From positions 992,001 to 1,056,000 of the forward strand of contig NC_089303.1 in assembly GCF_000512565.2 (NCBI RefSeq): a stretch of 64,000 nt of DNA. Reading direction: 5' to 3'. The notes under the pieces were generated by a model. The model saw only the letters and a program-made list of their open reading frames with translations, was not told the DNA's origin and searched no databases. Source of the stretch: Kwoniella dejecticola CBS 10117 (taxonomy: Eukaryota > Basidiomycota > Tremellomycetes > Tremellales > Cryptococcaceae). Both the position numbers and the translations under genes were made by a program. Shown one piece after another: positions 13,441 through 24,797 of this stretch; the stretch's first letter is position 1, and every line of letters starts with the position of its first letter.

Positions 13441-14001
13441 GTCGTTTTAGCGTGTCGATCGATTGGGTTTCTCGACAGCGAAAGCCCAAGAGGGATGCCC
13501 TCGCTAATGATGATAGGTCAAGAGGGTGTGATTCGGAGCTCTAGTACAAGAAATATACAGAGAAAAGAAGGAGAACGATCGTCCGGATGATCCACAAGAA
13601 GTTCAAGATGCGCTCCAATGCCCTTCAAGGGGAAGATGACAAGAAAAGGAAGATGATGTTATATATACCAGACCGGGCTACTACCCAATATACAAGAAGA
13701 GAGATCAGAAATGGAGAACAACGGTTGAACGATTTGACCTCAGAATGGCAGCACACTGTGTTCCGGTCAGTTGTCTATCAATGTTGAGTGATGGTCAAAG
13801 GGAGTCAAAGTTGACTCATCAGTATTGATAATTCGATATCATGGTCCGTGCGCATCATTTCAGTGGCACCCCATGTCAAGTCAATGCAGCAATCGTAGTC
13901 ATTGACACTGGAGATGTTCCTACGTCCATAAGCATACATCACATAAGCAATACAAAAGGATACAAGATCCGATACATTCACAGACATACTGTATATCAAG
14001 T
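13441..14001. promoter_or_regulatory. Upstream region of the kinase gene and 3' end of the MFS gene
   Basis: Both flanking genes are on the minus strand, so this holds the kinase promoter and 5' leader plus the 3' untranslated region of the transporter gene. Open frames here are short and lack family resemblance. A purine-rich tract (13550-13720) would be pyrimidine-rich on the kinase coding strand, as is common in fungal leaders. Confidence 0.4.
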
Positions 14002-16765
14002 TTATTTATCGCGATCCACAGCTGTTGGCCCATGAGTATGCGTCGCATCATTCCGCGCCAGCTTCTTTTCGATTCTATCCCTGCGCATGTTTCGCCACCT
14101 CGGTCCATACTTTATCAAGATGAACGGTATTGGGGTGGCTAGCAGACAGATTCCACCTAGCAGGACAAAACACCATCCTGCGCCCATACGGTTCACGATC
14201 AGTTGTACAGTCGAAGTCGTCACTGCTCCCAGCGCACATCGAATCAAGTTGAACTGTATGCACAAAAGCATTAATCAACATACAGTCAACCTTCCACTGC
14301 CTACTCGCAAAAGTCCGCAAAGGGGTCTTACCGTAGCTGTCACTGCCCCTCCTTGGCCCGTGAATAGATCTATACTATATATAGTAGCTAAGAAGTCTCA
14401 CGTCAGCTCACATCTTCCCCGCAAATATAAACATAAGAGCTGGAAGACAGCTTAGCTTACTAGTAGTCAAAAACCCTGTTCCTATACCGATGAAAAAATT
14501 GAGAACGATCGGAACGGCAATATGCGTATGAGTAGTCGTACTCCATGCTAGACCAATCGTAGCCGCAAGCAACATCCTGAATATCATTCTGAATTAGCAT
14601 TGTTGCACAACATGTTCAGATTGAATATTGTATCGCAAACTGCAAAGAAGATAATACAGCAAGGAAGAAGAGATTATTTCTCACCCAACTTGATAAGGCA
14701 GTATCATAAATCTGACTCTTTCCAGCCTGAACTCATCCGGGCGTTGGCGATGATCACCACCAACACGTCTTTTTTCTTTCTTGTAGAATACATCCATTAT
14801 TCGACCAGTCATAAATCCCGATATTCCCGCTCCGACTCCTCCTGGCCTGGATTTCATCAAATCTTACATCAGCTTCCCTTCGTGACATGCCATGCCAACA
14901 ATATACGAATCATAGGATCTTTACGTACAGATAGCACAGCCCAATGATCACTTCATTGACATGATATTCATCTTCAAGCAGTGTAGTAAAAATAGTTCTG
15001 TCCGAATAACACCATCATGTTAGTCTTCGCCAGCTTTCTCTCGCTCTAGCATGAGACGATAGACTCACAATATGGCATACCAGAAGGCGTAATACAACGA
15101 TGCCCAAGTGAACATCAATGCGATTTCAGGTTCGAGAAAGAGTAAGAATGATGCTAGGGGTTTGAACTGTCCCATACATAAGCACTAAGTCAGCATTGCT
15201 TTCCGGTCTCAGGATTGACATTGCGCACTTTGGCACGTTTCGAAGTCAAGTTTTGAGGATTTTCGCCTCTCTCTTCAAGGTCTTTCAATGCTCTTTTACG
15301 CCGCATCAGGGCTGCTGGGGTACAGTTCAGCAAGGGCGGCGGTATAGATCCGTCTCCAACTAAGGCTCGAAGCGTCTCAGGAAAGAAGCTAAGCACGGAA
15401 AAATCATATGGATAACGATAAGCTTTGGTGCTTGAGAAGTAGCAAGGGGAGCTGGCGGACTCACAAGATCATTGGGATCAAAACACATGCGCAGAATATA
15501 CATAAGAACCAGAAGATCGACCTCCAGCCCAAGGTAAAAGCGAAGATCCCTCCTAAGAGAGGTCCAACTGTGGGGAACAAAACACCGTATCAGCTTGCGA
15601 AATATCTTTCGCCATTCATACACAAGGATATGTACAATATTCGAATGAAGCTCAACTCGTATCGACTCACGAGTAGGTCCAACGGTAGTACCCAAATTGA
15701 ACAAGCCCAAATACCTTCCCCTTTCATGGGGCATCGCTATATCAGCGACTACCCCTGTACCTATCGCTATCAATGCCGATCCTCCACTAGCCTGCAGCAC
15801 TCTCATGAGCATCAATAACCAGTATGCCGATGTGGGACAAAGCGCTGTGCCGATACACGATAAGAGGTATATAGTGAGTAAGACTATGAAGACCGGTCTG
15901 TGATCACTCGAACGATCAGCACTGCATTGGGAAGTAGAACAATAATGGAATTCACCTTCTTCCATAGCAATCACCTGCTGAACCCCACAATGACGGCGTG
16001 AGAGCTTGGAATACCCTTCAAATCCAAGTCGACATGATCCTTGTCAGCTAGAACTTCTAAAAAATCAGGAGCGATAGCAACGTTAATGCTCACAAGTAAA
16101 TAGTCACTGTCAGATTGATCTTCTCCGTCGTCGTATCAAAAGCCTTCGCCAGCGTCGGTATAGCAGGCACATATATATTCGTGGATATCGGTCTGGCGAT
16201 GGAATGAGAAGCGAGACAAATAAGTGAAATTGTCAATTAGCTCAGCGGCTTTGTCATGGAGCAGTACGTCCTTGAAGCGAATCAAAATAATTGATCCGAC
16301 AGAGAGGATCTTAGCAGTATATAATCGGGAACAGGGATAATAGCGAGTGACCCACGAGAAGATAGCTCCCAATGCGCTGAAGATTACGATGAACCATTTC
16401 TGACCAGGTGTAAACACCGAATATGGTTTATTCAAAGTCGTAGTCAAATTGGTCTGTGTAGCCCTGAGATCTTGAAAAGAAGGTCCCGGCGAAGCTGGCG
16501 CTGGGTTTGGAGGGGGTATCAAAGCTTGCCTGCGTTCATCTGAGGTCGAATTTGCTTCTTCAGCACAGTTGCTAATGTTCGTACATTCTCGACCATCTTT
16601 CGTCTCCAAATGATCTTCTCCCTGGTTATTCCCATCGTCCAGGTTGGCATCTTCTTTTCCGCGGCGCTGCTGCAGCTCTATCTCCCTATCTTGATTCCGT
16701 GTGGGCCGCTGCGACTGCGAGAATGAACGCTCCAACGCAATCTCATCCGCTTCTAATTCGGCCAT
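14002..16765 (-). CDS. Major facilitator superfamily transporter, DHA1 multidrug type (QDR/FLR1-like)
   Basis: A proton-coupled drug or polyamine exporter of the plasma membrane is predicted. The ATG at 16765 opens a hydrophilic N-terminus of about 120 residues, ending TPGQKWFIVIFSALGAIFS, where the first membrane helix begins. After an intron, a segment starting PISTNIYVPAIPTLAKAF and continuing TEKINLTVTIYL is the helix-1 to helix-2 signature of fungal DHA1 carriers. A Gly-Arg-Arg-Pro loop follows helix 2. Then come helix-4 residues RVLQASGGSALIAIGTGVVA and the loop PHERGRYLGLFNLGTTVGPT. The last helices and a basic tail (GPRWRNMRRDRIEKKLAR) end at 14002. There are many introns, most close to 50 nt. 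Spaced GAEE-like acidic and Pro-rich stretches in the N-terminus are probably cytoplasmic. Substrate is unknown. Confidence 0.85.
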
Positions 16766-17430
16766 TTCTGCACCCGGAGTAGAGGTTAGAAGTAAGGGCG
16801 TCTAATGCGTATCCTATTCCGACTTCTATGCCAGTCCCGAATACACTTTCAAACTTGATGGCTTTGCTGTGTTTGGTGAAGCGATCTCATACTTCACGTC
16901 GACTAGATCAGACGACAAGTAGCCGGATAGAGGGGCAGGCCAACTTGAACTTGTTTATTCTTCGTAGGATCTCAATAGCACATATCGATGAAGTATAGTA
17001 TCACCGCCAAGTAGAAGTCGCAACCGATGAGAACCTTCATCTAGATGGTAGTCTATACAATCAATCATTTACTTCGCAAGCAATCCTTGACAAACTGCTG
17101 TCGTGCTTAGTCGAGTTAAATATAAACACAACTTTTCCCGGATCTTACGGTGCGGCACCCATTCGATCCGGACTCGGTCTCGGTCATATCCGATCAAGAA
17201 GCGGCCGTAGATAACTTATCGTTCGGCCATAAGATTAAAATCACAGGCATCAGGCGGATCAAGAAGGACGGACCGAACCATCATTCAGGCAATCACTTCA
17301 TCTAGAGCTAAGACTGAACGATGCATCTCTTCAGTGCTCGCGCTGCCCCAAGCCATGCTTTGAGGAAATGAGAAAAAGCGATATCAGCTGTATTAAATAC
17401 ATCGTATACCACCACTATCATCACTGCCAC
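16766..17430. promoter_or_regulatory. Upstream region of the MFS gene
   Basis: About 665 bp between the transporter start and the hexanucleotide tract. It should carry the transporter promoter. CGG-containing words occur near 17165-17215 (tccggactcgg, gcggccg), which could be zinc-cluster factor sites, but no clear paired motif was seen. Confidence 0.35.
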
Positions 17431-17676
17431 TGCTACTGCTACTGCTACTGCTACTGCTACTGCTACTGCTACTGCTACTGCTACTGCTACTGCTACTGCT
17501 ACTGCTACTGCTACTGCTACTGCTACTGCTACTGCTACTGCTACTGCTACTGCTACTGCTACTGCTACTGCTACTGCTACTGCTACTGCTACTGCTACTG
17601 CTACTGCTACTGCTACTGCTACTGCTACTGCTACTGCTACTGCTACTGCTACTGCTACTGCTACTGCTACTGCTAC
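17431..17676. repeat. Perfect hexanucleotide microsatellite, (TGCTAC)41
   Basis: The unit TGCTAC is repeated 41 times without interruption over 246 bp. It is preceded by one degenerate copy (TGCCAC, 17425-17430) and followed by TAC and then ACACC-type drift. The tract starts 38 nt beyond the stop codon of the minus-strand SDR gene, so it lies in that gene's 3' flank. As RNA on that strand it would read (GUAGCA)n. Both strands are open in this tract (Tyr-Cys on the plus strand, Ser-Ser on the minus strand), but this follows from the repeat and is not evidence of coding. Such perfect tracts are length-unstable. Confidence 0.97.
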
Positions 17677-17713
17677 TACACCTACACCTCACATCTACAT
17701 CCCCTATGTCCGC

Positions 17714-19419
17714 TCACCAAGCATGTAATCCACCATCGACCACAACTTGGGTACCGGTGATATCTGACAACATCCATCATTAGCAACGGCGCCCCCATCT
17801 TGATCATCCTTGCCAAAGACAAGACAGACAAGAGGAGACGAGGGCGCATTGCCCGGGGAAAGCAGAAAAGTCAGACTCACACGTAGCGTAATCCGATAAC
17901 AAGAAAACGACCGTACCAGCCTGCTCTTCTGGTGTACTAATTCGATTCACCATGGTCTGAGCAGCGATTTCTTTTTGTTCTTCAGCGTTGTCTCGCAATG
18001 AAGCGTTCATATCTGTCAAAACGTAGCCTGGCGATAGACAGTTGACCTAATCAGAGCGACAAGACTTCGCTTAGCTGCATTGCTCGTAATTCATAATCAT
18101 TGTTCCAAAAAGGTTGACGAGGAGAACTTACCAAAGTTCCCTGGGAAGCCCACTCCATCGCGAGTGTCTTTGCTAGTGATATCACAGCAGCCTATCAACA
18201 GTATCCACCGGTAAGCGAGGTGTTCAGGAGATTGCGTCAGACCTCCTTCATGGATCTAGGAGTGAGCTCACCTTGGTAGGGTTATAGAAAGCTTGTTGCA
18301 CTCCCTTATTGGCTATGGTCCCCGAGACGGCTATCATAGCGCGCACACAGCGATGCGAGGCCCACCAAGATCAGCGATACGTAGATATGCAGAATTCGGT
18401 CCGGACATTTCGATTGGATTCGATCGTGGCAGAAGTTCGCCCCGATGAAGCTCTTCAAGACAAAAACACTTGAAGAAGTTCATGTCCACTTACAAGAGAC
18501 AAAGACGATCCTTCCATTCCTATAATCATGTTCCTTCCATAACCTAGCGGCAGCTTGGGCGCAGGTGAAGACTCCCCATACGTTGGGTCCGAAGTTCTGG
18601 TCGAAATCCTCCTTCGTCAAGTCCAAGGCGTCCTTCTTAGCATTGATGCCTTTTCGTACCAATTCAACATATCAGCTACTGTCTACATGCTACACACGGA
18701 AGAGATCAGGTCGGGGGACAGAGGATATCACGAGGAGGGAAGCAAGTCATATGAAATGCAATCATTTGTTCTCGACTATTCGGGACCTGAGTAATGAATG
18801 ATGGTAGTGGCTTGACTCACCCGCATTACAGACCACCCCACCAATAGGTCCTACGTCGAAGTATATCTTCTTGAATAGCTCCGTTATAGCTTGTTGATCA
18901 GCCACGTCCACTTGGTATGCCTGTAGTCGGGAAAGGATGGAAACCAGCAATGTCCAATCAGTAATCTGTAAAGCTGCTCCGGATCAGTTCATGAATGGTT
19001 CACCGCTCACCTCTACATGGACATCGTACTTCTCTGCTAATTTCTTAGCCACTTCAGGCGCATCTTTACTAGATCGATAGATGATCGCGACGTGTGCTCC
19101 GGCTATATCAAGCAAAATCTCAATCTCAGTCAGTGGTCCTAACTGCGTTACTCCTTACAGACAAGGCCAATGCTTTACCTTGCGCTACTTGTTCACTAAT
19201 AGCTAGACCGATACCCTTTGATACAAGGCGTGATTTATCAGCACCGTCCTCGGTATTACCATCACCACCACTTCAAGAACCATGCTCCAGCACTCTAGAC
19301 GGAGTTAAGCATAACCAGGGCAGACCAACAAGCAAGACCACACACATTGAACCGACACTCACCCGATTACCTCCAGTGACTACGATAGTCTTTCCTTTCA
19401 AATCGACTTGCCAGACCAT
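17714..19419 (-). CDS. Short-chain dehydrogenase/reductase, sorbose/xylulose reductase or mannitol dehydrogenase type
   Basis: An NAD(P)H-dependent oxidoreductase acting on polyols or ketoses is predicted, probably cytosolic. It starts at the ATG at 19419 (MVWQVDLKGKTIVVTGGNRG), which contains the TGxxxGxG cofactor loop split by an intron. Then follow AHVAIIYRSSKDAPE, a DVADQ adenine-pocket motif, VCNAG, and NVWGVFTCAQAAARLW. The catalytic set is GRIVFVS plus S, then FYNPTKAAV with the Tyr-x-x-x-Lys pair. The end reads ITGTQVVVDGGLHAW, the usual C-terminus of this subfamily. At least seven introns are needed. The residue pattern around the active site is closest to SOU1-type sorbose reductases and NADP-mannitol 2-dehydrogenases; which sugar is used cannot be told. 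The (TGCTAC)41 tract sits immediately downstream of the stop. Confidence 0.85.
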
Positions 19420-20012
19420 TTTGTCCGCTCTATTACTTAGATTACTTTTCTAGTTCAGGAGAAGAGAACGACGTTTCCACTGTTAAGGCAAGATTTTCTC
19501 TTGGACGCGATTCAGTTTAAAGAAGAATCTATGCATGTTCATGCCATCTTTCACCTATATACGATACCGCATCCCATCACCTCGAACCGATGCGATAATT
19601 TCAAACCTATGAGCACACTATTATTCAATGCTCGTACTCATCCTACGTCATCCGATTTACCAGTCCAACAACCGATCGAATAATTAATGGTCAACCTCCA
19701 CCTGATTATCTAACTTTTCTCACTAGCTGCTAACGAATCGATAGGATCAACAAATGCACAGTGTGCGCGACAACATGAACGTATATGCATGTCTGACTTC
19801 GTATCCATCCATATCGATGCGAACTGCACAAGAACATGGACGAACAATGTACGATTCAAAGTGATGGACTATCTCTCCAGCTCGTCCTACCCCTACCCGA
19901 TCATTCCAGCCAGATCATATATTCGTCACTGTAGTCTCACGTTTCACGATCATGGGAATTTGCTAAAGAAGGCCAACACACTCTCTATCTGCGATCTTCA
20001 CTATTGGATGGT
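19420..20012. promoter_or_regulatory. SDR promoter and 3' flank of the F-box-like gene
   Basis: Both neighbours are on the minus strand. The short open frames here show no family resemblance. I see no RNA gene or repeat. Confidence 0.4.
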
Positions 20013-22957
20013 TCAAGAAGCTCGAGACTGCGTGGGACTGCGTTGTGATCCCGGACTCGTATTGTTATTCCCCGTTGTTGACGACGATGCTTGCGCTGCG
20101 CTTGTGGTAGCTGTGCTGGACGTTGAGTGACTGTGAGATGATTGCGCTTGACCACTTTGATTTTGATGTTGACTTGAATTATGTTGCGCATTATTACCTT
20201 GATTATGATTTCCATGACCACCTTGACCTTGACCTTGGCCTTGATGGACATTGGCATTTACTCCAAGGGAATCCTCCATTCGTTTAGGGAAATGATCCGG
20301 ATACAAGGCATCTCCAGCTCGTATCATCCCAAACGCTCCCTCATAGCCTATATTGCCTGAAGTCAGTACCCATCTGCAATCTCCCTCGAACAGATCATAT
20401 CGCAAGAGCCTGGAGACTTACCTCTCAGGTTTTCCGCTGTGAAAGTATCTCGCCATCTGCCCACCATGTATCCACCAGTATGCAAATACCCTCGCCAGAT
20501 CCATCGACCCATCACATGGCGCTGCAATGGCAGATTACAGTGTCAATTTGACAGCCTGGACCATTAGTATTCCAAGCTATGCCCGGTGCTCACCGAATAA
20601 GTCATTTCCATAATTACCAGACCATCCCAGGATCGTACCCGACCTCTCATTTTTGCCCATCCCCAACTTGTCCGGGCCTGAAGATTAGACACACAGTAAG
20701 CATCTGTCACTGGACTTGTGCCTCTTGTAGAAATACAGAATCGAAAGGAAAACCGCATCTCAAGGAAAAAGCTCACCCTTCCACTTATGAGTATCTCCTT
20801 CGTCCAGCCTTCTTGCACCTCCTCATCTTCGTCACAGATCTCAAATCCATACCCTCCCTTGATCGCCGTCTGTTGAGATCCATCTTCATCGTATTCATCC
20901 TTGAAACCAGCCGCCAACAACGGTCCTTCTCCTCCAATCTTCTCTTTCGGCAACTTCACGATTGTCTCATAAAGCTCGAACTCCGCAGCTTGCTCAGCGA
21001 ACGTCCCCGTGTACACTCCTCGCATGTTCCCAGCTAAGATCTGTCGGTACAGGTCGAAATCGTAGAACAGGAATTTTCCTCTCCAAAATCCCTTGACTAA
21101 GCCTGAGAAAGCTAATGGTGGTAATCCGGGAGAAGTATGCGGATCTTGACACATTGTGTTCCTCTGCCATTCCCGATCGTGCTCTATCGAAGGTATCAAT
21201 TTTGAGGCGCTGAATAAACTGGGGAGACCGGCTTCGAATGGCGATTGAGAGAAAGTGGAACTTCCAGCTTTCAATCCTACCCTGTCAGGCTGCCTTTCTA
21301 ACAATCGCATGAACACCAAGTAGATTCCCAAGACGAAATGAGGCGGTGCTCTTTTCCAGGTGTATCCAAACCGTTTGTATGTCATCGCTTTCAGTCGGAT
21401 AGAGGCGTCTGTCTCGTGTTCGACGCAATCAGGAGGACAGAAGGGGAGTTTTCGATAATGCCACGGTGCGTAATGCGTGTCATACTGATCCAGCAACCGC
21501 CATCAGTGATCCAACACGTTTCGCGCTGTGCAAATGAACTCACTTTGGCACAAGCGAAGACGTAAGGCCGCAGCATGAAGATCTTTTCGTCCACCTCGGC
21601 AGGCGTGTCTTCCCCGAGGTTGTCTACGAGTCAGGATGACGTGAGCTCCTATCCGCATTGGTGAGTTTTTCGGTTTTGGCAAAAGCTCACCAATACCAGC
21701 CAGAAGACAGCACCATACAGCCAAAGCCTTATCACCCGTGTCTCGAGGATATCCAGGTACGAGGGATTCCTTGAGCAGGTTCTCTTTATAAAACGCAAGG
21801 ACAAATCCTTTGAGATCACATTGCGTATTCAAGAATTTGATGTTTTTGTTGTCTGCGAAGATCAGACGATGTCAGCTTTTTACGTATCTTGTCCTTGTCA
21901 TTACAGGTAAGCCAATCTACGACATTGAGCAAAGCGCAAGAGCACCGAGGGTTCATGCGTGTCCGAGGGGTCCATCTGGATGATTTGCATAATGTCCGAG
22001 TGTAGCGAAAGAGAAGGCCGGGATACCGAGGAACTCACCGTTCTCCGTCAACAAGAACCAAACATTCCACAGATCCGCAACATACGCTTCTTTGTCGCAA
22101 ACACCAGGAATCTCGATTCTACAATACTTGGCCACCTGGCGCATTCTGAATGATTGTTCCCATCTCGTCTTATAGTCTATTGCCCAACTTCTTGGATCCG
22201 CAAACAAGTCGAAAACTTTCTTTCCTTTGGCTTTCTCTCCATTTCCATTTGGATTGCTCGGCGGGGGTCTATGCAGGTGCTTCTTCATCCAATGATACCT
22301 TCGATCTAAAGCTTTAGTGTCGAAGGTCGCTCTGAATAAACTGTTGTAGAGCTGCGGATTGTTATCGAAGCATATAGCTTCGTATATCGATTTCGAGGTG
22401 AATAGCAACGGTAACAGGTTTGAAGGATGTTTACCGTATATCTCATCATTTTCTTCTTCTTGTCTACCTTCAGTCACCAAATGAAAGGCTATCAAAGCTA
22501 ATAGTTCTCTGGGCAGACATTCCAGTGCGCCTCTACCGCTCATCGTGTCCTTCCCTTTACCTTTGCCTTGCCCATCAGGTGAAGTTGATACACCCGCGGA
22601 TGCGAAGTTGAGGGAAGAGGCTGGGGGAGGTGATGAAGGTTTGGGTGACATGTATGAAGGTGATGAAGACGAATGAGGTGTCGAACTGCCTTCTCTTGAC
22701 TTTGGTGATGTTGATTGAGTTGGATCAGAAGGAGAACAAATGAAATCTAACGATGTTTTATGTTTTTTGAAATTGTTGATGTTTGACGACGACGATGAGG
22801 ATGATGCATATGAATCTGTGCCTCTTACTTCGCCGTGTATGCTCGGTGATGATGCTGAGCCTTGTCCTGGTACTCGGTCATAATTAGTTCGAGTGGGGGT
22901 GGGGGAATGTGTTAGAGATCTGATGGATGCCGTTGGAGTCGTTGATGTTTTGATCAT
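20013..22957 (-). CDS. F-box-like conserved fungal protein
   Basis: The ATG at 22957 (MIKTSTTPTASIRSLTHSP) is the first true ATG; the open frame runs further upstream only from a TTG. The first 150 residues are Ser/Thr/Pro-rich. Next comes LECLPRELLALIAFHL, with the spacing and hydrophobic pattern of an F-box, followed by LLPLLFTSKSIYEAICFDN. The rest is a conserved-looking globular part carried on several exons (RRYHWMKKHLHRPPP, then WNVWFLLTENG, KRAPPHFVLGIYLVFMRLLE, FWRGKFLFYDFDLYRQIL, MGRWIWRGYLHTGGYMVGRW). The C-terminal 80 residues are Gln/His/Gly/Ser-rich (a run of Gly-Gln pairs, then NHNQGNNAQHNSSQHQNQ), which is a prion-like composition. If the F-box call is right it would be a substrate adaptor of an SCF ubiquitin ligase. 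The target is unknown, and the non-F-box part is not a family I can name. Confidence 0.65.
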
Positions 22958-24797
22958 CTTGAATTGTTTTGTAGTCCCAATCAAGTACCTTTGATGCAAT
23001 CAAAAGTGCAAGGGGTATGGTATGTGCACTGTTCTGCACCTGCTGTTGCTGCTGTGTTTACTGGTGATCGCCTCGTATCTTATTCCTATGAGAATGTTTT
23101 TGATTTACGATGCTACGACTTGTCGGATGCTTTTTTGTTTGGTGCGTTTCCTATTTCTGCTTGGTGATGGATGTATCGAATTAAGACAAAATCAACCTTG
23201 TTAAGGTACTAGCTGCGATTCACTAGCTTTGGCGCTAACCCGATGACCGAACTCTACCTCACAGATCCCTTGCTTGACTTTCGCCGCTGGATCTGGGCCA
23301 AAATGCTAAATGTACGAGTTGCTATGCAAGATTGTTTCAAAGCAAACTACTAGAATGATGGTCGATCTGGACGATCTTGACAGAGTCGGGAATTGCTGCT
23401 TCACTTGAGGTAGATCCAAGCAGTGTGAGGTGTTTTACTTGGCAAAAAGAGGCAAAAATGCAAAGTGACTTTAACCGAAATGACAGTTCTCGGAATCACT
23501 TTTTCCATTTACCGCTGTACCTCGGATGTAATCTGACTCCCACACCAGACAATTCGCTATCTGATTACAGACGACTCAATTTGGCATGTAACATGAGTAC
23601 TGCACAGCTGCTTGCTTACGTGTCTGACTCATGTGGCGTGCTAGTGGGGTAGTGTGTGACCTTGGTCGTCGATGCACCAAGCGAGATTCACACGACGAGC
23701 TCGCTATGTTTTTCTCGGTGTTTCGGAGGCAAATTGATCTATAGCACTCACCATGCCTTTGACGGTTTGTTCTCTCTCAACGTGTTCGGCAAACGCTCCA
23801 AATAAATGATCCATCTAGTCGGAGTACGACATGCCCCCACTTGTTGTTCTCCTCGAGCACAGAGCAGGGTAAGTGATATCCGTTTCTCGCCCGTAAGCTT
23901 TTCTTCGACTTTTTGAGGGGTCCGAATCAGACGGAGTACAGAGCCAAAGTCATCTCACGCTATGGGCATACATCAGCCCTAAGATGCCCCCAAGGACTTT
24001 GGGTTCGTTTCACAGATCAGCTGACCTCCTTTGGACTACGCTTAATGATCTCCGTCTCCTCGTCTTGATCTCCGTAGTCGTCACCGAGGTATGTTGGATG
24101 TCGACCTATGCAACAGACATAGTCAAGCCAAATCAGCCGGCGGACCGTCGGAGAAGTTCAAGCCGATCATCAAGTATGCAGCGATGCCAATCTTCGGAAT
24201 CAGGGATCCGGAGAATTACCCAATCTGTGAGAGCGTCTCTCAAAGCGCTGTAAGAAGGCGGAACTAAAATGGAATTAAAGTGTGGTTGTCGATCTTTACC
24301 GCCAGAGGCGCTCATCGATGCTCTTTAGCATTCATCTCTGACCGTGAGCTAGGAGGTTTATTGATGGTCAAAGCGTCGGTTCGGTAGCGAAGCCGAAAAT
24401 CCTCCTCATGCACCAGATGTCTTACAGACTTTAGTTTAGATCAGGACGAAAAGATCTGTGCAAGCGGACATGTGAGAACTCATCGCCGTTCTATCTCCGT
24501 CGAATTTTGGGTCAGTGGCTTGCCACGCGCGAAATACGAGGTCAAGAACGCGATCGAATTACCGGTTGATTCGGTTTTCCAGATCCAGGTGATGTCATCC
24601 GACTAAACACTAAATACGCGATCTTGTAATGTTGATCTTTCGAATAATCATCCTGCTGAACGCTGTACGTGGATGTTTCAAGTGCATACGACGATCCCCG
24701 ACCTTTCATGAGGATACCGCCAGGGCTAGGGAGAATCCGACCTCTGATCCTGTTCCCAAGGGAAAGAGGCAGAGACTTCAGCTGTCATTGTATCGCA
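22958..24797. other. 1.8 kb divergent intergenic region
   Basis: It lies between the starts of the F-box-like gene (-) and DNA ligase I (+), and is much longer than most gaps in this window. It contains at least one stretch of possible spliced coding sequence on the minus strand (listed separately at 23740-24315). Open frames beginning at 23377 and 24669 start with TTG and GTG, not ATG, so they are not used as gene starts. Confidence 0.4.
23740..24315 (-). other. Possible small unresolved spliced gene
   Basis: Several minus-strand pieces look coding but cannot be joined with confidence. An ATG at 24315 opens MSASGGKDRQPHFNSILVPP, ending ALTDW just before a GTAATT donor. A second piece reads TYLGDDYGDQDEETEIIKRS and ends at a GTCAGC donor near 24022. 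A third, MYAHS, ends at a GTGAGA donor. A fourth begins after a CTAG acceptor as MDHLFGAFAEHVEREQTVKG and ends at a GTGAGT donor near 23754. The reading phases of pieces 2 and 3 do not match under the simplest splicing. It could be a real small gene, a decayed one, or chance. I do not recognise a family. Confidence 0.25.

Noticed and set aside
17368..17760. Open frames encoding Tyr-Cys or poly-Ser tracts across the microsatellite
   Set aside because: They arise only because the hexanucleotide repeat has no stop codon in these frames. There is no flanking coding signal.
24669..24707. Further upstream extension of the DNA ligase I frame
   Set aside because: The frame is open but starts with GTG. 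The first in-frame ATG is at 24708.
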